This document shows, piece by piece, positions 27,994 to 38,055 of a DNA stretch of 64,000 bases. Position 1 is the stretch's first letter. The number at the start of each line of letters is the position of its first letter. Location of the stretch: positions 124,001-188,000 of the forward strand of contig CALEFA010000070.1 of the NCBI GenBank assembly GCA_937876775.1, read 5' to 3'. Source of the stretch: an uncultured Rhodobiaceae bacterium. Lineage in GTDB: Bacteria; Pseudomonadota; Alphaproteobacteria; RS24. The notes under the pieces were generated by a model. It saw only the letters and a list, made by a program, of their open reading frames with translations, was not told the origin of the DNA and did no database searches. Position numbers and translations under genes: made by a program.

Positions 27994-28196
27994 TTTAAAT
28001 CTTTCAACGAAGCGCTTAGACATGAGAGTGCACATAAGCAACATTGAACCGCTAAGCTAATAGAGCCATCAACTAGCACGTTTTCAAACTTATGCACCTA
28101 TTAAATTACGCTTGTGCCTGCAAGTTTGTTTGGTGTTTGGCCAACACGGGGTTACACTCATGTCTCAACTCACCCAAATAGGTAGCAAAGGGCACA

Positions 28197-28856
28197 ATGA
28201 CCGAGCTTCATGATTTAGAAACACCCAAGCGTCGAAACGTGTTAGCGGTAATCAGGACCTATTTCTTCACTGGTCTGGTGGTAGCTGCGCCGATTTATAT
28301 CACCTTCTATCTTTTGGCTTGGGCGGTCAGTGTGCTGGATGAATGGTTCCGACCATGGATTCCGTTTGATTATCGCCCGACGACCTATCTGCCGTTTGAT
28401 GTGCCCGGTGTTGGTGTCATTTTGGCGTTTGTCTTATTGACGATTATCGGCGGTCTAACAGCTAATTTTCTCGGTCGCGCCCTATTGGCTTATAGCGAAC
28501 GGTTTATCCGCCAAATGCCTGTGGTGGGTACGGTTTACACCGCGTTGCAGCAAATCTTTAAAACCGCTGTGCAGGAAGATGGCAAAGCATTTTCCAAAGT
28601 AGCGCTGATTGAATATCCGCGCAAAGGCCTGTTTGCCATTGCTTTTGTCACCAAAGCCGCTGATCGGCGGGTCAATAAATCAACCGGCAAGACAATGATT
28701 GGCGTATTTTTGCCAACCACGCCAAACCCGACCTCTGGGTTTTTGCTTTTTGTACCGGAAGATGAGCTGACGATTTTAGACATGACCGTGGAAGAGGGCG
28801 CACGTTTGGTAATTTCGGCCGGTCTGTCAGATGACGACGAAAGCGCTTCAGCCTGA
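28197..28856 (+). CDS. DUF502-family membrane protein
   Basis: A 219-residue integral membrane protein with two long helices (YFFTGLVVAAPIYITFYLLA and GVILAFVLLTIIGGLTANFL). A soluble domain with the DUF502 signatures RQMPVVGTVYTALQQIF, YPRKGLFAIAFVT and FLPTTPNPTSGFLLFVP follows. The family is widespread in bacteria and plants; the function is unknown, though plant relatives (LCV-like) are endomembrane proteins. An AAAGGGC ribosome-binding site is close to the ATG. The stop overlaps the convergent recG stop by 9 bp. Confidence 0.9.
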   Translation: MTELHDLETPKRRNVLAVIRTYFFTGLVVAAPIYITFYLLAWAVSVLDEWFRPWIPFDYRPTTYLPFDVPGVGVILAFVLLTIIGGLTANFLGRALLAYSERFIRQMPVVGTVYTALQQIFKTAVQEDGKAFSKVALIEYPRKGLFAIAFVTKAADRRVNKSTGKTMIGVFLPTTPNPTSGFLLFVPEDELTILDMTVEEGARLVISAGLSDDDESASA

Positions 28857-30929
28857 GTGCAAATAACGGATTGCCTCGTCACGGCGGAATAAATACAGCA
28901 AACAGCGCAAGGCCTGCCCGCGTGGGCTTTCAAGGTTTGGGTCATTATTGAGCATCAGCTTCACATCATCGTGCACCGTCGGCAGAAGCGCCGCATGGTC
29001 CTCAAGGCTGGCAATCCGAAACGTTGGCAAGCCGCTTTGACGCGTGCCTAAAACTTCACCGGCACCGCGCAGCCGCAAATCTTCTTCGGCAATCACAAAG
29101 CCATCTTCTGTGTCGCGCATAATCTCCAGTCGTGACCGCGCGGTTTGCCCCAAAGGGCCGCGATAAATCAGCAGGCAGGTTGACTTATCGAGGCCGCGCC
29201 CAACGCGCCCGCGCAATTGATGCAATTGTGCCAAGCCAAAGCGCTCAGCGTGCTCAATCACCATCACGGTTGCTTCAGGCACATTAACCCCAACCTCAAT
29301 CACCGTTGTCGCCACCAACACGCGAATGTCACCGGCTTGAAAACGTGCCATGACCGCATCTTTCTCGGCCGCTTTCATCTGCCCATGCACTAGCCCGACT
29401 TGCGCGCCATAGAGTTTTTGCAAATCTTTGAAGCGCTCTTCAGCCGCTTGTAGGTCAATCAATTCGCTTTCATTGACCAAAGGGCACACCCAATAGATGC
29501 GGGCCCCGTCGGCCAGAACATTTTTCAAATTACCAGCAATTTCGCTATAACGATCCATGCTAAAAATATGTGTACTAATGGGTTTGCGGCCGGCCGGTTT
29601 ATCCACCATGCGCGACACATCCATGTCGCCATAAGCGGTTAATGTCAGCGTTCGCGGTATCGGCGTGGCGGTCATCACCAATACATCAACCCCTTGTCCT
29701 TTCGACGACAGGCTCATCCGCTGGTGCACACCAAAACGGTGTTGCTCGTCAACAACCGCAACCCCAAGGTCTTTGTAAACCACATCGTCTTGAAACAGCG
29801 CATGAGTGCCAATGGCAATTTGCGTTTCGCCGGAGGCCAAGGCTTCAAGCCGCCCTTGTCGCTGTTTGCCTTTATTGCGGCCGCTTATCAGCGCCCAACG
29901 AATTCCTAGAGCATCAAGCCAAGGGCCGATGGTTTCGCCATGTTGTTGCGCCAAAATTTCGGTCGGTGCCAAAATTGCTGCCTGCGCGCCATTGGCGACG
30001 GCTTGCAACATGGCCAATACCGCCACTACGGTTTTGCCGCTGCCGACATCGCCCTGCAGTAAGCGCAACATGCGCGTTGGGCTTTGCATGTCGGCTTGAA
30101 TATCATCAATTGCCTGTTGCTGCGAGCCGGTCAGGGCGAATGGCAGTTGCGCCAAAAACGCATGTTTCATTTTGTCGTCGACGTGAAACTGACGACCCGG
30201 TAATTGCCGCCGTTGCCGCCTTACCAAGGCCAGCACTAATTGATGGGCCAATAATTCGTCATAGGCCAAACGCGCGCGATTGGGGTGCAGCGGCGCCAAA
30301 GCTTCCATGTCGTTCGGTTGATGGGCGCCGCGCATGGCATCATGCCAACGCGGCCATTGGTTTTTCTCGATCCATTGCGGGTCTTGCCATTCGTCCAATT
30401 GCGGTAGGCGCGGCAGGGCTGCTTGGGCGGCTTTCATGAGCACTTTGGCCGAAATTCCGGCGGTCAGCGGATAGACGGGTTCAATCACCGGCAATTGCTC
30501 AAACTCATGTTGGTTCAGCATATGGTCTGGGTGAACGATTTGCAGATTGTCGCGAAACCGTTCAACCCGTCCGGAAATCATCCGCGTTTCACCGACGGGC
30601 AGGGCTTTTTGTAACCAATCGCCGCGCGCATGGAAAAACACCAGTGACAAAAATCCGGTTTCATTTTGACAGGTCACTCGATAAGGCAAGTGTCGGCGTG
30701 GCGGCGCTTGGTGTTTAACAATGGTTACTTCAAAAGTCGCAATACGACCATCTTCGACATCGGCTAGTGACGGTCGATATTGTCGGTCAATTAGATTGCT
30801 TGGCAAATGCCATAGCAAATCAATGATTTTATCGCCGACGAAATCTTGCAAGGTCTGCGCAAGCTTCGGCCCGATGCCCGGCAAATTTGTGGCATCTGCA
30901 AAAAGTGGATCGAGGCTAGACGGGCGCAT
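28848..30929 (-). CDS. recG: ATP-dependent DNA helicase RecG
   Basis: RecG regresses stalled replication forks and branch-migrates Holliday junctions. The 693-residue protein has the N-terminal wedge domain (LPGIGPKLAQTL; VKHQAPPRRHLPY). Helicase motifs follow: Walker A GDVGSGKT, DEQH in VVDEQHRFGVHQR, TATPIPRTL, and the C-terminal VGVNVPEATVMVIEHAERFG and QLRGRVGRG. The ATG at 30929 lies 5 bp after AAAGG and is preferred to one 24 bp upstream. It diverges from sdhE, as commonly seen in alphaproteobacteria. Confidence 0.97.
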   Translation of the reverse strand: MRPSSLDPLFADATNLPGIGPKLAQTLQDFVGDKIIDLLWHLPSNLIDRQYRPSLADVEDGRIATFEVTIVKHQAPPRRHLPYRVTCQNETGFLSLVFFHARGDWLQKALPVGETRMISGRVERFRDNLQIVHPDHMLNQHEFEQLPVIEPVYPLTAGISAKVLMKAAQAALPRLPQLDEWQDPQWIEKNQWPRWHDAMRGAHQPNDMEALAPLHPNRARLAYDELLAHQLVLALVRRQRRQLPGRQFHVDDKMKHAFLAQLPFALTGSQQQAIDDIQADMQSPTRMLRLLQGDVGSGKTVVAVLAMLQAVANGAQAAILAPTEILAQQHGETIGPWLDALGIRWALISGRNKGKQRQGRLEALASGETQIAIGTHALFQDDVVYKDLGVAVVDEQHRFGVHQRMSLSSKGQGVDVLVMTATPIPRTLTLTAYGDMDVSRMVDKPAGRKPISTHIFSMDRYSEIAGNLKNVLADGARIYWVCPLVNESELIDLQAAEERFKDLQKLYGAQVGLVHGQMKAAEKDAVMARFQAGDIRVLVATTVIEVGVNVPEATVMVIEHAERFGLAQLHQLRGRVGRGLDKSTCLLIYRGPLGQTARSRLEIMRDTEDGFVIAEEDLRLRGAGEVLGTRQSGLPTFRIASLEDHAALLPTVHDDVKLMLNNDPNLESPRGQALRCLLYLFRRDEAIRYLHSG

Positions 30930-31048
30930 GGTTACCTTTCTGTTCCGAGTCACACTAGTTTACCATAAATTTCCACCTATATCGTCAGCTTAGCCCGTGC
31001 AAGACGCCGACACAGTGTATATAAAAGCCAGAGAAAAGGTCGAAACCC

Positions 31049-31324
31049 ATGCAACATTTGAACGATCATAAACGAAAATTATATCACCGCTCCTGCTATC
31101 GCGGCATTAAGGAGATGGATATCATCTTTAAAAAATTCGCCGAAACCTTTTTGGAGGAGCTTGAGGGTGATGATTTGGTCGACTATGAGCGGATTTTGGA
31201 ATTGCCGGACGACCAATTATTTATTTGGGCGACGGGGCGCGATAATGTGCCGGAAGATACGCGCTCACCGCTTTTGGATAAGCTTTTGAGCCTGTCCTAT
31301 ATGAATCAGACAATCGCAAAGTAA
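31049..31324 (+). CDS. sdhE: Succinate dehydrogenase flavinylation factor SdhE
   Basis: A 91-residue all-alpha protein of the SdhE/SDHAF2 family, which promotes covalent FAD attachment to the SdhA flavoprotein. The key motif RGxxExD is R18-G19-I20-K21-E22-M23-D24 in YRGIKEMDIIF, followed by YERILELPDDQLFIWATG, the second conserved block. It sits between recG and mfd, a conserved alphaproteobacterial order. The mfd start follows 30 bp after its stop, suggesting co-transcription. Confidence 0.95.
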   Translation: MQHLNDHKRKLYHRSCYRGIKEMDIIFKKFAETFLEELEGDDLVDYERILELPDDQLFIWATGRDNVPEDTRSPLLDKLLSLSYMNQTIAK

Positions 31325-31354
31325 GCCGCCTTCATTGGCAAGCCGTTAGGGACT

Positions 31355-34300
31355 ATGGTGTCACACTCTCACTTTGATACGCTTATTGCGGCTGAGAAAC
31401 GCCTGCATATTGGTGGCATTCCCAATGGTTACCAGCCCCTCGTGCTGGCTGATATGGCGCGTTTGGCGCAAGACCGCGTTGTTTTTATCGCGCGCGATGC
31501 CGGACAGGCGGCCAGTCTGGTCAATATGTTACAGTTTTTCGCTGTTGATGTGCCGGTGCTCGAACTACCGGCATGGGATTGCCAGCCATTTGACCGCCTA
31601 TCGCCGCATGGTGCGCTGATGGCCAAACGCATGGCTTGTTTAACGGCCTTACCCCAATATGAAAGCCAGCCACATATTATCGTAACCACCGTCTCGGCTG
31701 CCGCTCAGCGTTTGCCGCCGCGTCATATGCTGGCGCAATTGGGGATTTCCATCCGCCCCGGGCAAATGCTCGACAGTGAGGTGCTCGTCGGGTTTTTGGC
31801 CGGCAATGGCTATAGTCGTTGTTCGACCGTCATGGAGGCCGGTGACTATGCCGTACGTGGCGGTATCATTGATTTATTTGCGCCGGGTGAAGAAGCTCCT
31901 GTGCGGCTGGATTTATTCGGCGATACGCTGGAGTCGATCCGCAATTTTGATCCTGAAAGTCAGCGTACCACCGGCCAATTATCTGAACTGCAATTGACCA
32001 CGGCCAGTGAGATTCATTTAACCGAGGACAGTATTCTGGCTTTCCGGCGCGGCTATGTCAGCCAATTCGGCACGGTGATGGATCAAGACCCACTCTATCA
32101 AGCGGTTAGCGAGGGCGCGCGCTATCAAGGCATGGAACACTGGTTGCCGTTGTTTCATGATACGCTGGAGACTGTTTTTGATCATTGCGGCGCCTGCCTA
32201 TATGTCTGCGATGACCAATTGGAAGCCGCCTATCAAGAGCGTTTGAATCAGGTCGATGACTATTACCAAGCCCGCCATCAAGCGATGATTGATGACAGCA
32301 AACGACCGACGACGCAGCGCATCATCAAACCGCTTCCGCCGGAACACCTTTATTTGTTGCAAGAAGAATGGAGCGCCCGCCTCAATGAGGTTCGGCTGCG
32401 CCAGTTAACGGGCTTTACCCTGCCAGAGGGCGGTCAGGTGATAAACTTCCCGGGCCGCGAAGCCTATCAATTCTCCAGCGAGCGGCAGCAGGAAAACATT
32501 AACCTCTTCGACACAGTGGTCGAGCATTTGCGCGACAAGCAAAAGCAGGGCAAGAAAATCCTGCTCAATGCGTCAAGCGCTGGCGCAGTCGACCGGCTGG
32601 TGCAATTGTTCCATGAACATGGGCTGCAAGCCATTCATCAGAGCACGCATTGGCAAGATGTGGTGGCTTCGCCAGAGCCAGTTCATATTGCTGATTTCCA
32701 AATGGATCACGGTTTTGAAACCGATGATATTTATTTGCTGACCGAGCAGGATATTCTCGGAGACCGCATGGTGCGTCCGGCGCGGCGTAAGCGGGCAGAG
32801 AATTTTCTTACCGAAACCAATAGCCTCGGCCCTGGCGATCATGTGGTGCACGTCGAACACGGCATTGGCCGGTTTGAGGGGTTGCAGACCATTGATGCGG
32901 GCGGGGCGCCGCATGATTGCTTGAAATTGATCTATCACGGAGATGCGCGGCTGTTTCTGCCGGTTGAAAATATCGATTTGCTGAGCCGTTTCGGTGGCGA
33001 TGATATGACCGTCAGCCTCGATAAAATCGGTGGCGGCGCGTGGCAAATGCGCAAGACGCGGTTGAAAGAAAAACTGAAAATTATTGCCGCTGAATTGATT
33101 AAAACCGCCGCCATGCGGGCCATGCGAGAGGGAGAAAAACTTCTCGCCGATCACACAATCTACGATGAATTTGCCGCTCGTTTTCCGTTCAATGAAACCG
33201 ATGACCAGCATGATGCGATTGATGCGGTGCTGGAGGATTTAGCCAGTGGGCATCCGATGGATCGACTGATTTGCGGCGATGTCGGCTTTGGTAAGACCGA
33301 AGTGGCTCTGCGCGCGGCTTTTGTTGCGGCCATGGCCGGGCGGCAGGTGGCAATTATTGCGCCGACCACTTTATTGGCCCGACAACATGGTAAAACCTTC
33401 CGCCAGCGTTTCGCCGGACTACCGATCGTGGTGGGTGAATTGTCGCGTTTGGTGGCGACCGCCGAGGCCAATGACGTGCGCGCTGGTTTGAGCGATGGCA
33501 GCGTCGATATTGTGATTGGCACGCATGCGCTTTTGTCGAAGAAAATCTCTTTCGATCGCCTCGGTTTGGTGATCGTCGATGAGGAGCAGCACTTCGGTGT
33601 CATTCACAAAGAACAGCTGAAAAAACTGCGCGCCGAAGTGCATATGCTGACGCTGACGGCGACGCCGATTCCGCGCACCTTACAAATGGCGTTAACTGGC
33701 GTGCGCGATTTATCGCTGATTGCCACCCCGCCGGTTGACCGTTTGGCAGTGCGCACCTATGTCGCGCCGTTTGATGCGGTGAGTTTGCGCGAGGCGCTGT
33801 TGCGTGAAAAATATCGAACCGGTCAAAGTTTCGTCATTGTGCCGCGTATCAGTGATATTGCGGAAATGGCCACATTCTTGCAAGAGCAAGTGCCGGAAGT
33901 GAAATTTGTCACTGCCCACGGCCAAATGGCGGGCGGTGATTTAGAAACGCGGATGAACGCCTTTTATGACGGCAGCTATGATGTGCTGCTGTCGACGTCG
34001 ATTATTGAGAGTGGGCTTGATGTGCCTTCTGCGAATACCATTATCATTCACCGCGCCGACCGTTTCGGCTTGGCGCAGCTTTATCAAATGCGCGGACGGG
34101 TCGGGCGCTCCAAGGCGCGCGCATACGCTTATCTGACCTATGATGAGGCGCTCGGCTTGAGCGACAATGCTGAAAAGCGCCTCAAAGTCATGCAATCGCT
34201 CGACAGTCTCGGCGCTGGGTTCAATCTGGCGAGCTATGATTTGGATCTGCGCGGGGCCGGTAATTTGGTCGGTGAGGAGCAATCGGGGCATATCAAAGAG

Positions 34301-34831
34301 GTTGGCTTTGAGCTTTATCAGCAAATGCTGGAAGAAGCGGTAGCCGAACAGCAGGGTGTTGACGTCGACGATAACTGGTCGCCGACCATTAATGCCGGTA
34401 TTTCGGTTTTGATTCCGGAAAATTATGTGCCCGAATTGGATTTGCGCATGGGTCTTTACCGGCGCTTGTCATCGCTGGATGACCGCGCGCAGATTAATAG
34501 TTTCGCTGTTGAGCTGGTCGACCGATTTGGCAAAATGCCGTCGGAAGTTAAACATTTGTTGGATATTCTGACGATTAAAATTGATTGCTTGGCGGCTGGT
34601 ATTGAAAAAATTGATGCTGGGCCGAAGGGCGCTGTGGTGACCTTTAGAAACCGCGCCTTTGCCAATCCTGAGGCTTTGATTGCCTATGTCTCAGACAATC
34701 AGGAGCGCATAAAAGTGCGCCCCGACCAAACCATTGTATTTCGCATGAAGGCTGAAGATGACGATGAACGCCTGCGCGCTGCGGGCATGATTGCCGCGCG
34801 TTTGGCGGAGTTGGCCAGCGTCGCTGTTTAA
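31355..34831 (+). CDS. mfd: Transcription-repair coupling factor
   Basis: Mfd removes RNA polymerase stalled at DNA lesions and recruits UvrA. The 1158-residue protein has the UvrB-like N-terminal module with ELPAWDCQPFDRLSPH. The RNA-polymerase-interacting domain (LGPGDHVVHVEHGIGRFEG) is near residue 490. The RecG-like motor has Walker A GDVGFGKTEVALRAAF, DEEQHFGVIHKEQ, TATPIPRTL and QMRGRVGRSK. The C-terminal autoinhibitory TRCF domain includes the segment VPELDLRMGLYRRLS. All expected parts are present and the length is normal. Confidence 0.98.
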   Translation: MVSHSHFDTLIAAEKRLHIGGIPNGYQPLVLADMARLAQDRVVFIARDAGQAASLVNMLQFFAVDVPVLELPAWDCQPFDRLSPHGALMAKRMACLTALPQYESQPHIIVTTVSAAAQRLPPRHMLAQLGISIRPGQMLDSEVLVGFLAGNGYSRCSTVMEAGDYAVRGGIIDLFAPGEEAPVRLDLFGDTLESIRNFDPESQRTTGQLSELQLTTASEIHLTEDSILAFRRGYVSQFGTVMDQDPLYQAVSEGARYQGMEHWLPLFHDTLETVFDHCGACLYVCDDQLEAAYQERLNQVDDYYQARHQAMIDDSKRPTTQRIIKPLPPEHLYLLQEEWSARLNEVRLRQLTGFTLPEGGQVINFPGREAYQFSSERQQENINLFDTVVEHLRDKQKQGKKILLNASSAGAVDRLVQLFHEHGLQAIHQSTHWQDVVASPEPVHIADFQMDHGFETDDIYLLTEQDILGDRMVRPARRKRAENFLTETNSLGPGDHVVHVEHGIGRFEGLQTIDAGGAPHDCLKLIYHGDARLFLPVENIDLLSRFGGDDMTVSLDKIGGGAWQMRKTRLKEKLKIIAAELIKTAAMRAMREGEKLLADHTIYDEFAARFPFNETDDQHDAIDAVLEDLASGHPMDRLICGDVGFGKTEVALRAAFVAAMAGRQVAIIAPTTLLARQHGKTFRQRFAGLPIVVGELSRLVATAEANDVRAGLSDGSVDIVIGTHALLSKKISFDRLGLVIVDEEQHFGVIHKEQLKKLRAEVHMLTLTATPIPRTLQMALTGVRDLSLIATPPVDRLAVRTYVAPFDAVSLREALLREKYRTGQSFVIVPRISDIAEMATFLQEQVPEVKFVTAHGQMAGGDLETRMNAFYDGSYDVLLSTSIIESGLDVPSANTIIIHRADRFGLAQLYQMRGRVGRSKARAYAYLTYDEALGLSDNAEKRLKVMQSLDSLGAGFNLASYDLDLRGAGNLVGEEQSGHIKEVGFELYQQMLEEAVAEQQGVDVDDNWSPTINAGISVLIPENYVPELDLRMGLYRRLSSLDDRAQINSFAVELVDRFGKMPSEVKHLLDILTIKIDCLAAGIEKIDAGPKGAVVTFRNRAFANPEALIAYVSDNQERIKVRPDQTIVFRMKAEDDDERLRAAGMIAARLAELASVAV

Positions 34832-34832
34832 T

Positions 34833-35504
34833 TTAAGAAGCGTTGGCCAGTTTGCTTTGTGCTTTAGAGAAAAACTTCAGCAAATACGCCGGATCCTGCG
34901 CCCCTGACAAAATGAATTTTCCGCCAGCTAAAAACGCTGGCACGCCAGCAATGCCCAAATCGCGCGCCGCCGCATCATCATTGCGCGTGCTATCAACATC
35001 TGTGTCAGAAGCAAATAAAGTCGCCAATCGCGCCGTATCCATTTGGTGGGCTTCGGCAATTTCCAGCAAACAGCTGACATCGCCAATATCTCGGCCTTGT
35101 TCAAAATAGGCGACAAAAAGCGCCTCGGCGATATCATGCTGCTGACCGGTGCTGGCCGCCCAGCGGATAAGCCGGTGGGCGTTTAGCGTATTGGGTGTGC
35201 GGCTGATTTTATCAAAAGCAAAATTAATGCCCGTGCCTTGCGAGGCGGCGAGAATGTTTTGATAAATCTGCTTGCCGCCATCGGGGCCGAATTTACGTTT
35301 CATTTGGGTTTCGCGATCATAGCCCTCAGGCGGAGTGCGCGGGTCGAGCTGATACGGTCGCCACATCAGGTTAATTCGCAAATCACTCAATTGCGCCAAG
35401 GCGGCGTCCAAATGGCGCTTGCCGATGAAACACCAAGGGCAAATAACATCGGAAATAACATCGAGCTGCAAAATAGGCGTGTTTGTTTGGGCATCTTGTG
35501 TCAT
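34833..35504 (-). CDS. DsbA-family oxidoreductase (FrnE-like)
   Basis: A 223-residue thioredoxin-fold protein with an inserted helical domain. The active site CPWC is at residues 22-25 in SDVICPWCFIGKRHLD, and the cis-proline region reads GIAGVPAFLAGGKF. No signal peptide is present, so unlike DsbA it is cytoplasmic, as in FrnE-type polyketide or stress-related oxidoreductases. 2-hydroxychromene-2-carboxylate isomerase relatives share the fold but lack the CPWC cysteines. The stop is 1 bp from the stop of mfd (convergent). Confidence 0.9.
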   Translation of the reverse strand: MTQDAQTNTPILQLDVISDVICPWCFIGKRHLDAALAQLSDLRINLMWRPYQLDPRTPPEGYDRETQMKRKFGPDGGKQIYQNILAASQGTGINFAFDKISRTPNTLNAHRLIRWAASTGQQHDIAEALFVAYFEQGRDIGDVSCLLEIAEAHQMDTARLATLFASDTDVDSTRNDDAAARDLGIAGVPAFLAGGKFILSGAQDPAYLLKFFSKAQSKLANAS

Positions 35505-35556
35505 GTTTTGAGCATAGAACGTCAGGCTCAGGGCCGCTAGGGGTTAGGTAAACTTT

Positions 35557-36927
35557 ATGAACACAAAGCTGGCATCGGCTCCAAAGCCACCCACCTCGCT
35601 TGGATGGGGACAAAAAATTGGCTATGGCAGCGGCGACTTTGCGTTCAACCTTTATTGGCAGGGGGTCAGCCTTTATCTGTTTTATTTTTATACGGATGTG
35701 CTCGGCCTTCCCAATGCTTTGGCGGGCATGATTTACGCCATTGGCTCCATGTGGGATGCGATTACCGACCCGGCGATGGGCTATGTCGCCGAGCGCACCC
35801 GGTCGCGCTGGGGGCGTTACCGTCCCTATTTGTTATTTGTGCCAATACCGCTAGCGCTGAGTTATTTGCTGCTCTTTTGGTCGCCCAACGGCCAATCGAT
35901 TCCCCTATTGGTAGCCATGGCGCTGGCTGGACAATTTATTTTCCGTCTGGTTTTTACCATTGGCTCGACCCCTTATTCGTCCCTCATGGCGCGCATGACC
36001 AGCTCCTCGAAGGACCGCGCCGGTATGGCGGGCGCGCGCATGGTATTTGCCTATATGGGCAGTTTTGCTGTCGTTTTACTGGCTGGGTTCCTGCTCGAAA
36101 GAGCTGAAAATGACGCACAGGGGTTTTTCTATTTGGCCGTTGTTTCGGGGGTTTTGGCCAGTTTGATTTTATGGTTGTGTTTTGCCGTGTGCCGCGAGCC
36201 TGCTGAAGACACGCACAACAGCCAACCCCTCACATTGCGACAAACCTATGCCTCCATGCGTGCCAATACGCCTTTCCTCATTGCGTTTAGTGCCATTTTA
36301 TTGATGGTCGCTGGTGCCACTGTTATCAGCAAAACCGTGCTCTATGTGTTTGAGTATGAAATGGGCGACCGCGCCGCCGGTTCAACAGCACTGATTTATT
36401 TCACCTTATCGGGATTTGTGGTGATACCGCTGTGGACATTCATCACATTGAAAACATCCAAGCGATTTGTCTGGATGGCGGGCAGCGTCATCAGTACCAT
36501 CGGTCTATTGGCCTTATGGTTTAATCCGGCTCAGTCGGTTGGATTAATGCAGATGAATTATCTTCTGATTGCTGTCGGCGTTGGCGCTTATGGGGTGACT
36601 TTTTGGGGCATGTTGCCGGATACGGTGGAATATGGCGAATGGCGCAGTGGCGTGCGCGTCGAGTCGATGATTTTCGGCGCTGTGACGTTCGCGCAGAAAA
36701 CCGCTGTTGCTTTGAGCGCCATTATTCTTGGTCTCTTGCTCGATGTGATTGGTTATCAGGCCAATGAGGTGCAAACGGCTGATACCATTCTGGGGTTGCG
36801 CGCAATTGTTGTGTTTGTGCCTTTGACGGGCATTTTGCTGTCGGTTTGGGTGATGGCCTATTATCCGCTGTCGCCGCAACGCCACGCCGCGATTGTTGCG
36901 GATATTGAAGCGCGCAAAGCCGATTAA
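35557..36927 (+). CDS. GPH-family (MelB-like) sugar:cation symporter
   Basis: A 456-residue inner-membrane transporter with 12 predicted helices. The family signatures IGYGSGDFAFNLYWQGVSL at the start and GSMWDAITDPAMGYVAERTR (the Asp-rich cation-binding region of helix II and loop 2-3) place it in the glycoside-pentoside-hexuronide family. FWGMLPDTVEYGEWRSGVR is a second typical motif near residue 350. The substrate cannot be inferred; no glycosidase or sugar catabolic gene is adjacent. A palindrome and a hairpin with a short T-run follow the gene. Confidence 0.88.
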   Translation: MNTKLASAPKPPTSLGWGQKIGYGSGDFAFNLYWQGVSLYLFYFYTDVLGLPNALAGMIYAIGSMWDAITDPAMGYVAERTRSRWGRYRPYLLFVPIPLALSYLLLFWSPNGQSIPLLVAMALAGQFIFRLVFTIGSTPYSSLMARMTSSSKDRAGMAGARMVFAYMGSFAVVLLAGFLLERAENDAQGFFYLAVVSGVLASLILWLCFAVCREPAEDTHNSQPLTLRQTYASMRANTPFLIAFSAILLMVAGATVISKTVLYVFEYEMGDRAAGSTALIYFTLSGFVVIPLWTFITLKTSKRFVWMAGSVISTIGLLALWFNPAQSVGLMQMNYLLIAVGVGAYGVTFWGMLPDTVEYGEWRSGVRVESMIFGAVTFAQKTAVALSAIILGLLLDVIGYQANEVQTADTILGLRAIVVFVPLTGILLSVWVMAYYPLSPQRHAAIVADIEARKAD

Positions 36928-36933
36928 TCATCA

Positions 36934-36986
36934 GGGCAAATTTTGCCCCCTTCCGATATTATTTCGTGTTAATCCTAACGCGTTTT
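36934..36986 (+). terminator. Possible terminator region after the GPH transporter
   Basis: A perfect palindrome GGGCAAATTTTGCCC (36934-36948) is followed by a stem CGTGTTA (36965-36971) with TAACGCG (36976-36982), one G-U, a 4-nt loop and TTTT (36983-36986). The second hairpin has the form of a weak Rho-independent terminator for the upstream gene. Confidence 0.45.
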
Positions 36987-37029
36987 CAACCTAGCAATCG
37001 ATTAACTCTATCAGAAAAGTAGACGTAAA

Positions 37030-37257
37030 ATGTTGTCAGTACAAAATTTGAAATGGGCCAGCACGGCTTGTGTTTTGATTGGTATTTTTCTTACCAGCGT
37101 GAATATTTATCCGATAAATATTATGTTCCACTTCACCGGCGCTCTCGGTTGGACAATCGCTGGTGTGGTGACAAAAGATCGAGCCATTATGACAAATTTC
37201 GGCCTACAATTGCCTTTGTTTTTAATCGGTTTCGCCACATTGGTCGGATTGGCTTAA
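37030..37257 (+). CDS. Small two-helix membrane protein of unknown function
   Basis: A 75-residue protein with two or three hydrophobic segments (STACVLIGIFLTSVNIYPI, then FTGALGWTIAGVVT and LQLPLFLIGFATLVGLA). I do not recognise a named family with confidence; similar short proteins are common in marine alphaproteobacteria. It lies 73 bp before the carbonic anhydrase gene on the same strand, possibly co-transcribed. Confidence 0.65.
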   Translation: MLSVQNLKWASTACVLIGIFLTSVNIYPINIMFHFTGALGWTIAGVVTKDRAIMTNFGLQLPLFLIGFATLVGLA

Positions 37258-37330
37258 CTTATATTTTAGATTTGAAATGGCGCAACAAAGGGCTAAATAT
37301 ACCAACATCTTTGGCTTAGGAGGGACGAGT

Positions 37331-37984
37331 ATGAAAAACATAAAATCTTTACCGCAAGACTTGGTGGATCGCTATCAGACTTGGCGCGCAGGTGTATTTG
37401 AACAAAAATCCACGCATTACTCGGATCTGGCAAATCATGGACAAAACCCGCAGTTCATGATCATTTCATGCTGCGATAGCCGGGTGCATGTAACGGAAAT
37501 TTTTGGCGCTGATACTGGTGATATTTTTGCTCATCGTAACGTCGCCAATCTGGTGCCGCCCTATAAGCCTAATAGTGACCATCACGGCACGTCAGCGGCT
37601 GTTGAATATGGTGTGCGGGCGTTGAAAGTTAGAAATCTCATTGTCTTTGGCCATTCGCAATGCGGCGGTGTCGCGGCGTGCCACAATATATGCACTCATG
37701 GTGTAGCAGATGAGCAAAGAGAATATGAATTTGTCGGCCCTTGGTTGGAAATTCTCAAACCCGCCTATAGCCGCATCAATGAAAACGCCGACCATGAAGC
37801 GCAATTGGTTGATCTCGGCCAACAGGGCATTGTCGGGTCTTTGCAAAACCTCCTCGGTTTCCCATTCATCGCATCCGCCGTTGCTGACGGCTCGTTGACC
37901 TTGCATGGGGCATGGCATGATATTGGCTCGGGCACGCTGTATCATTACGACCCAAACGTCGAAAAATTTATCGCCGTCGAATAA
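37331..37984 (+). CDS. Beta-type carbonic anhydrase
   Basis: A 217-residue zinc enzyme interconverting CO2 and bicarbonate. The zinc ligands are C48 and the CxDSR dyad in SCCDSRVHVTEIFGAD, then H108 and C111 in FGHSQCGG. The frame has an earlier in-frame start, but the ATG at 37331 lies 6 bp after a perfect AGGAGG and is clearly used. No signal peptide, so the enzyme is cytoplasmic and could supply bicarbonate to the biotin-dependent carboxylases encoded just downstream (inference). Confidence 0.94.
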   Translation: MKNIKSLPQDLVDRYQTWRAGVFEQKSTHYSDLANHGQNPQFMIISCCDSRVHVTEIFGADTGDIFAHRNVANLVPPYKPNSDHHGTSAAVEYGVRALKVRNLIVFGHSQCGGVAACHNICTHGVADEQREYEFVGPWLEILKPAYSRINENADHEAQLVDLGQQGIVGSLQNLLGFPFIASAVADGSLTLHGAWHDIGSGTLYHYDPNVEKFIAVE

Positions 37985-38055
37985 TCCTTTCGCACGCGCT
38001 ACTTCACAAGCTGGAAAAGCTGGTGCAGGATAGTCGCACGAGGGAGAGACATGAT

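Noticed and set aside
32573-33211. Open frame of 212 codons opposite mfd
   Set aside because: It is fully contained in an intact, canonical mfd and shows no domain or ribosome-binding site.
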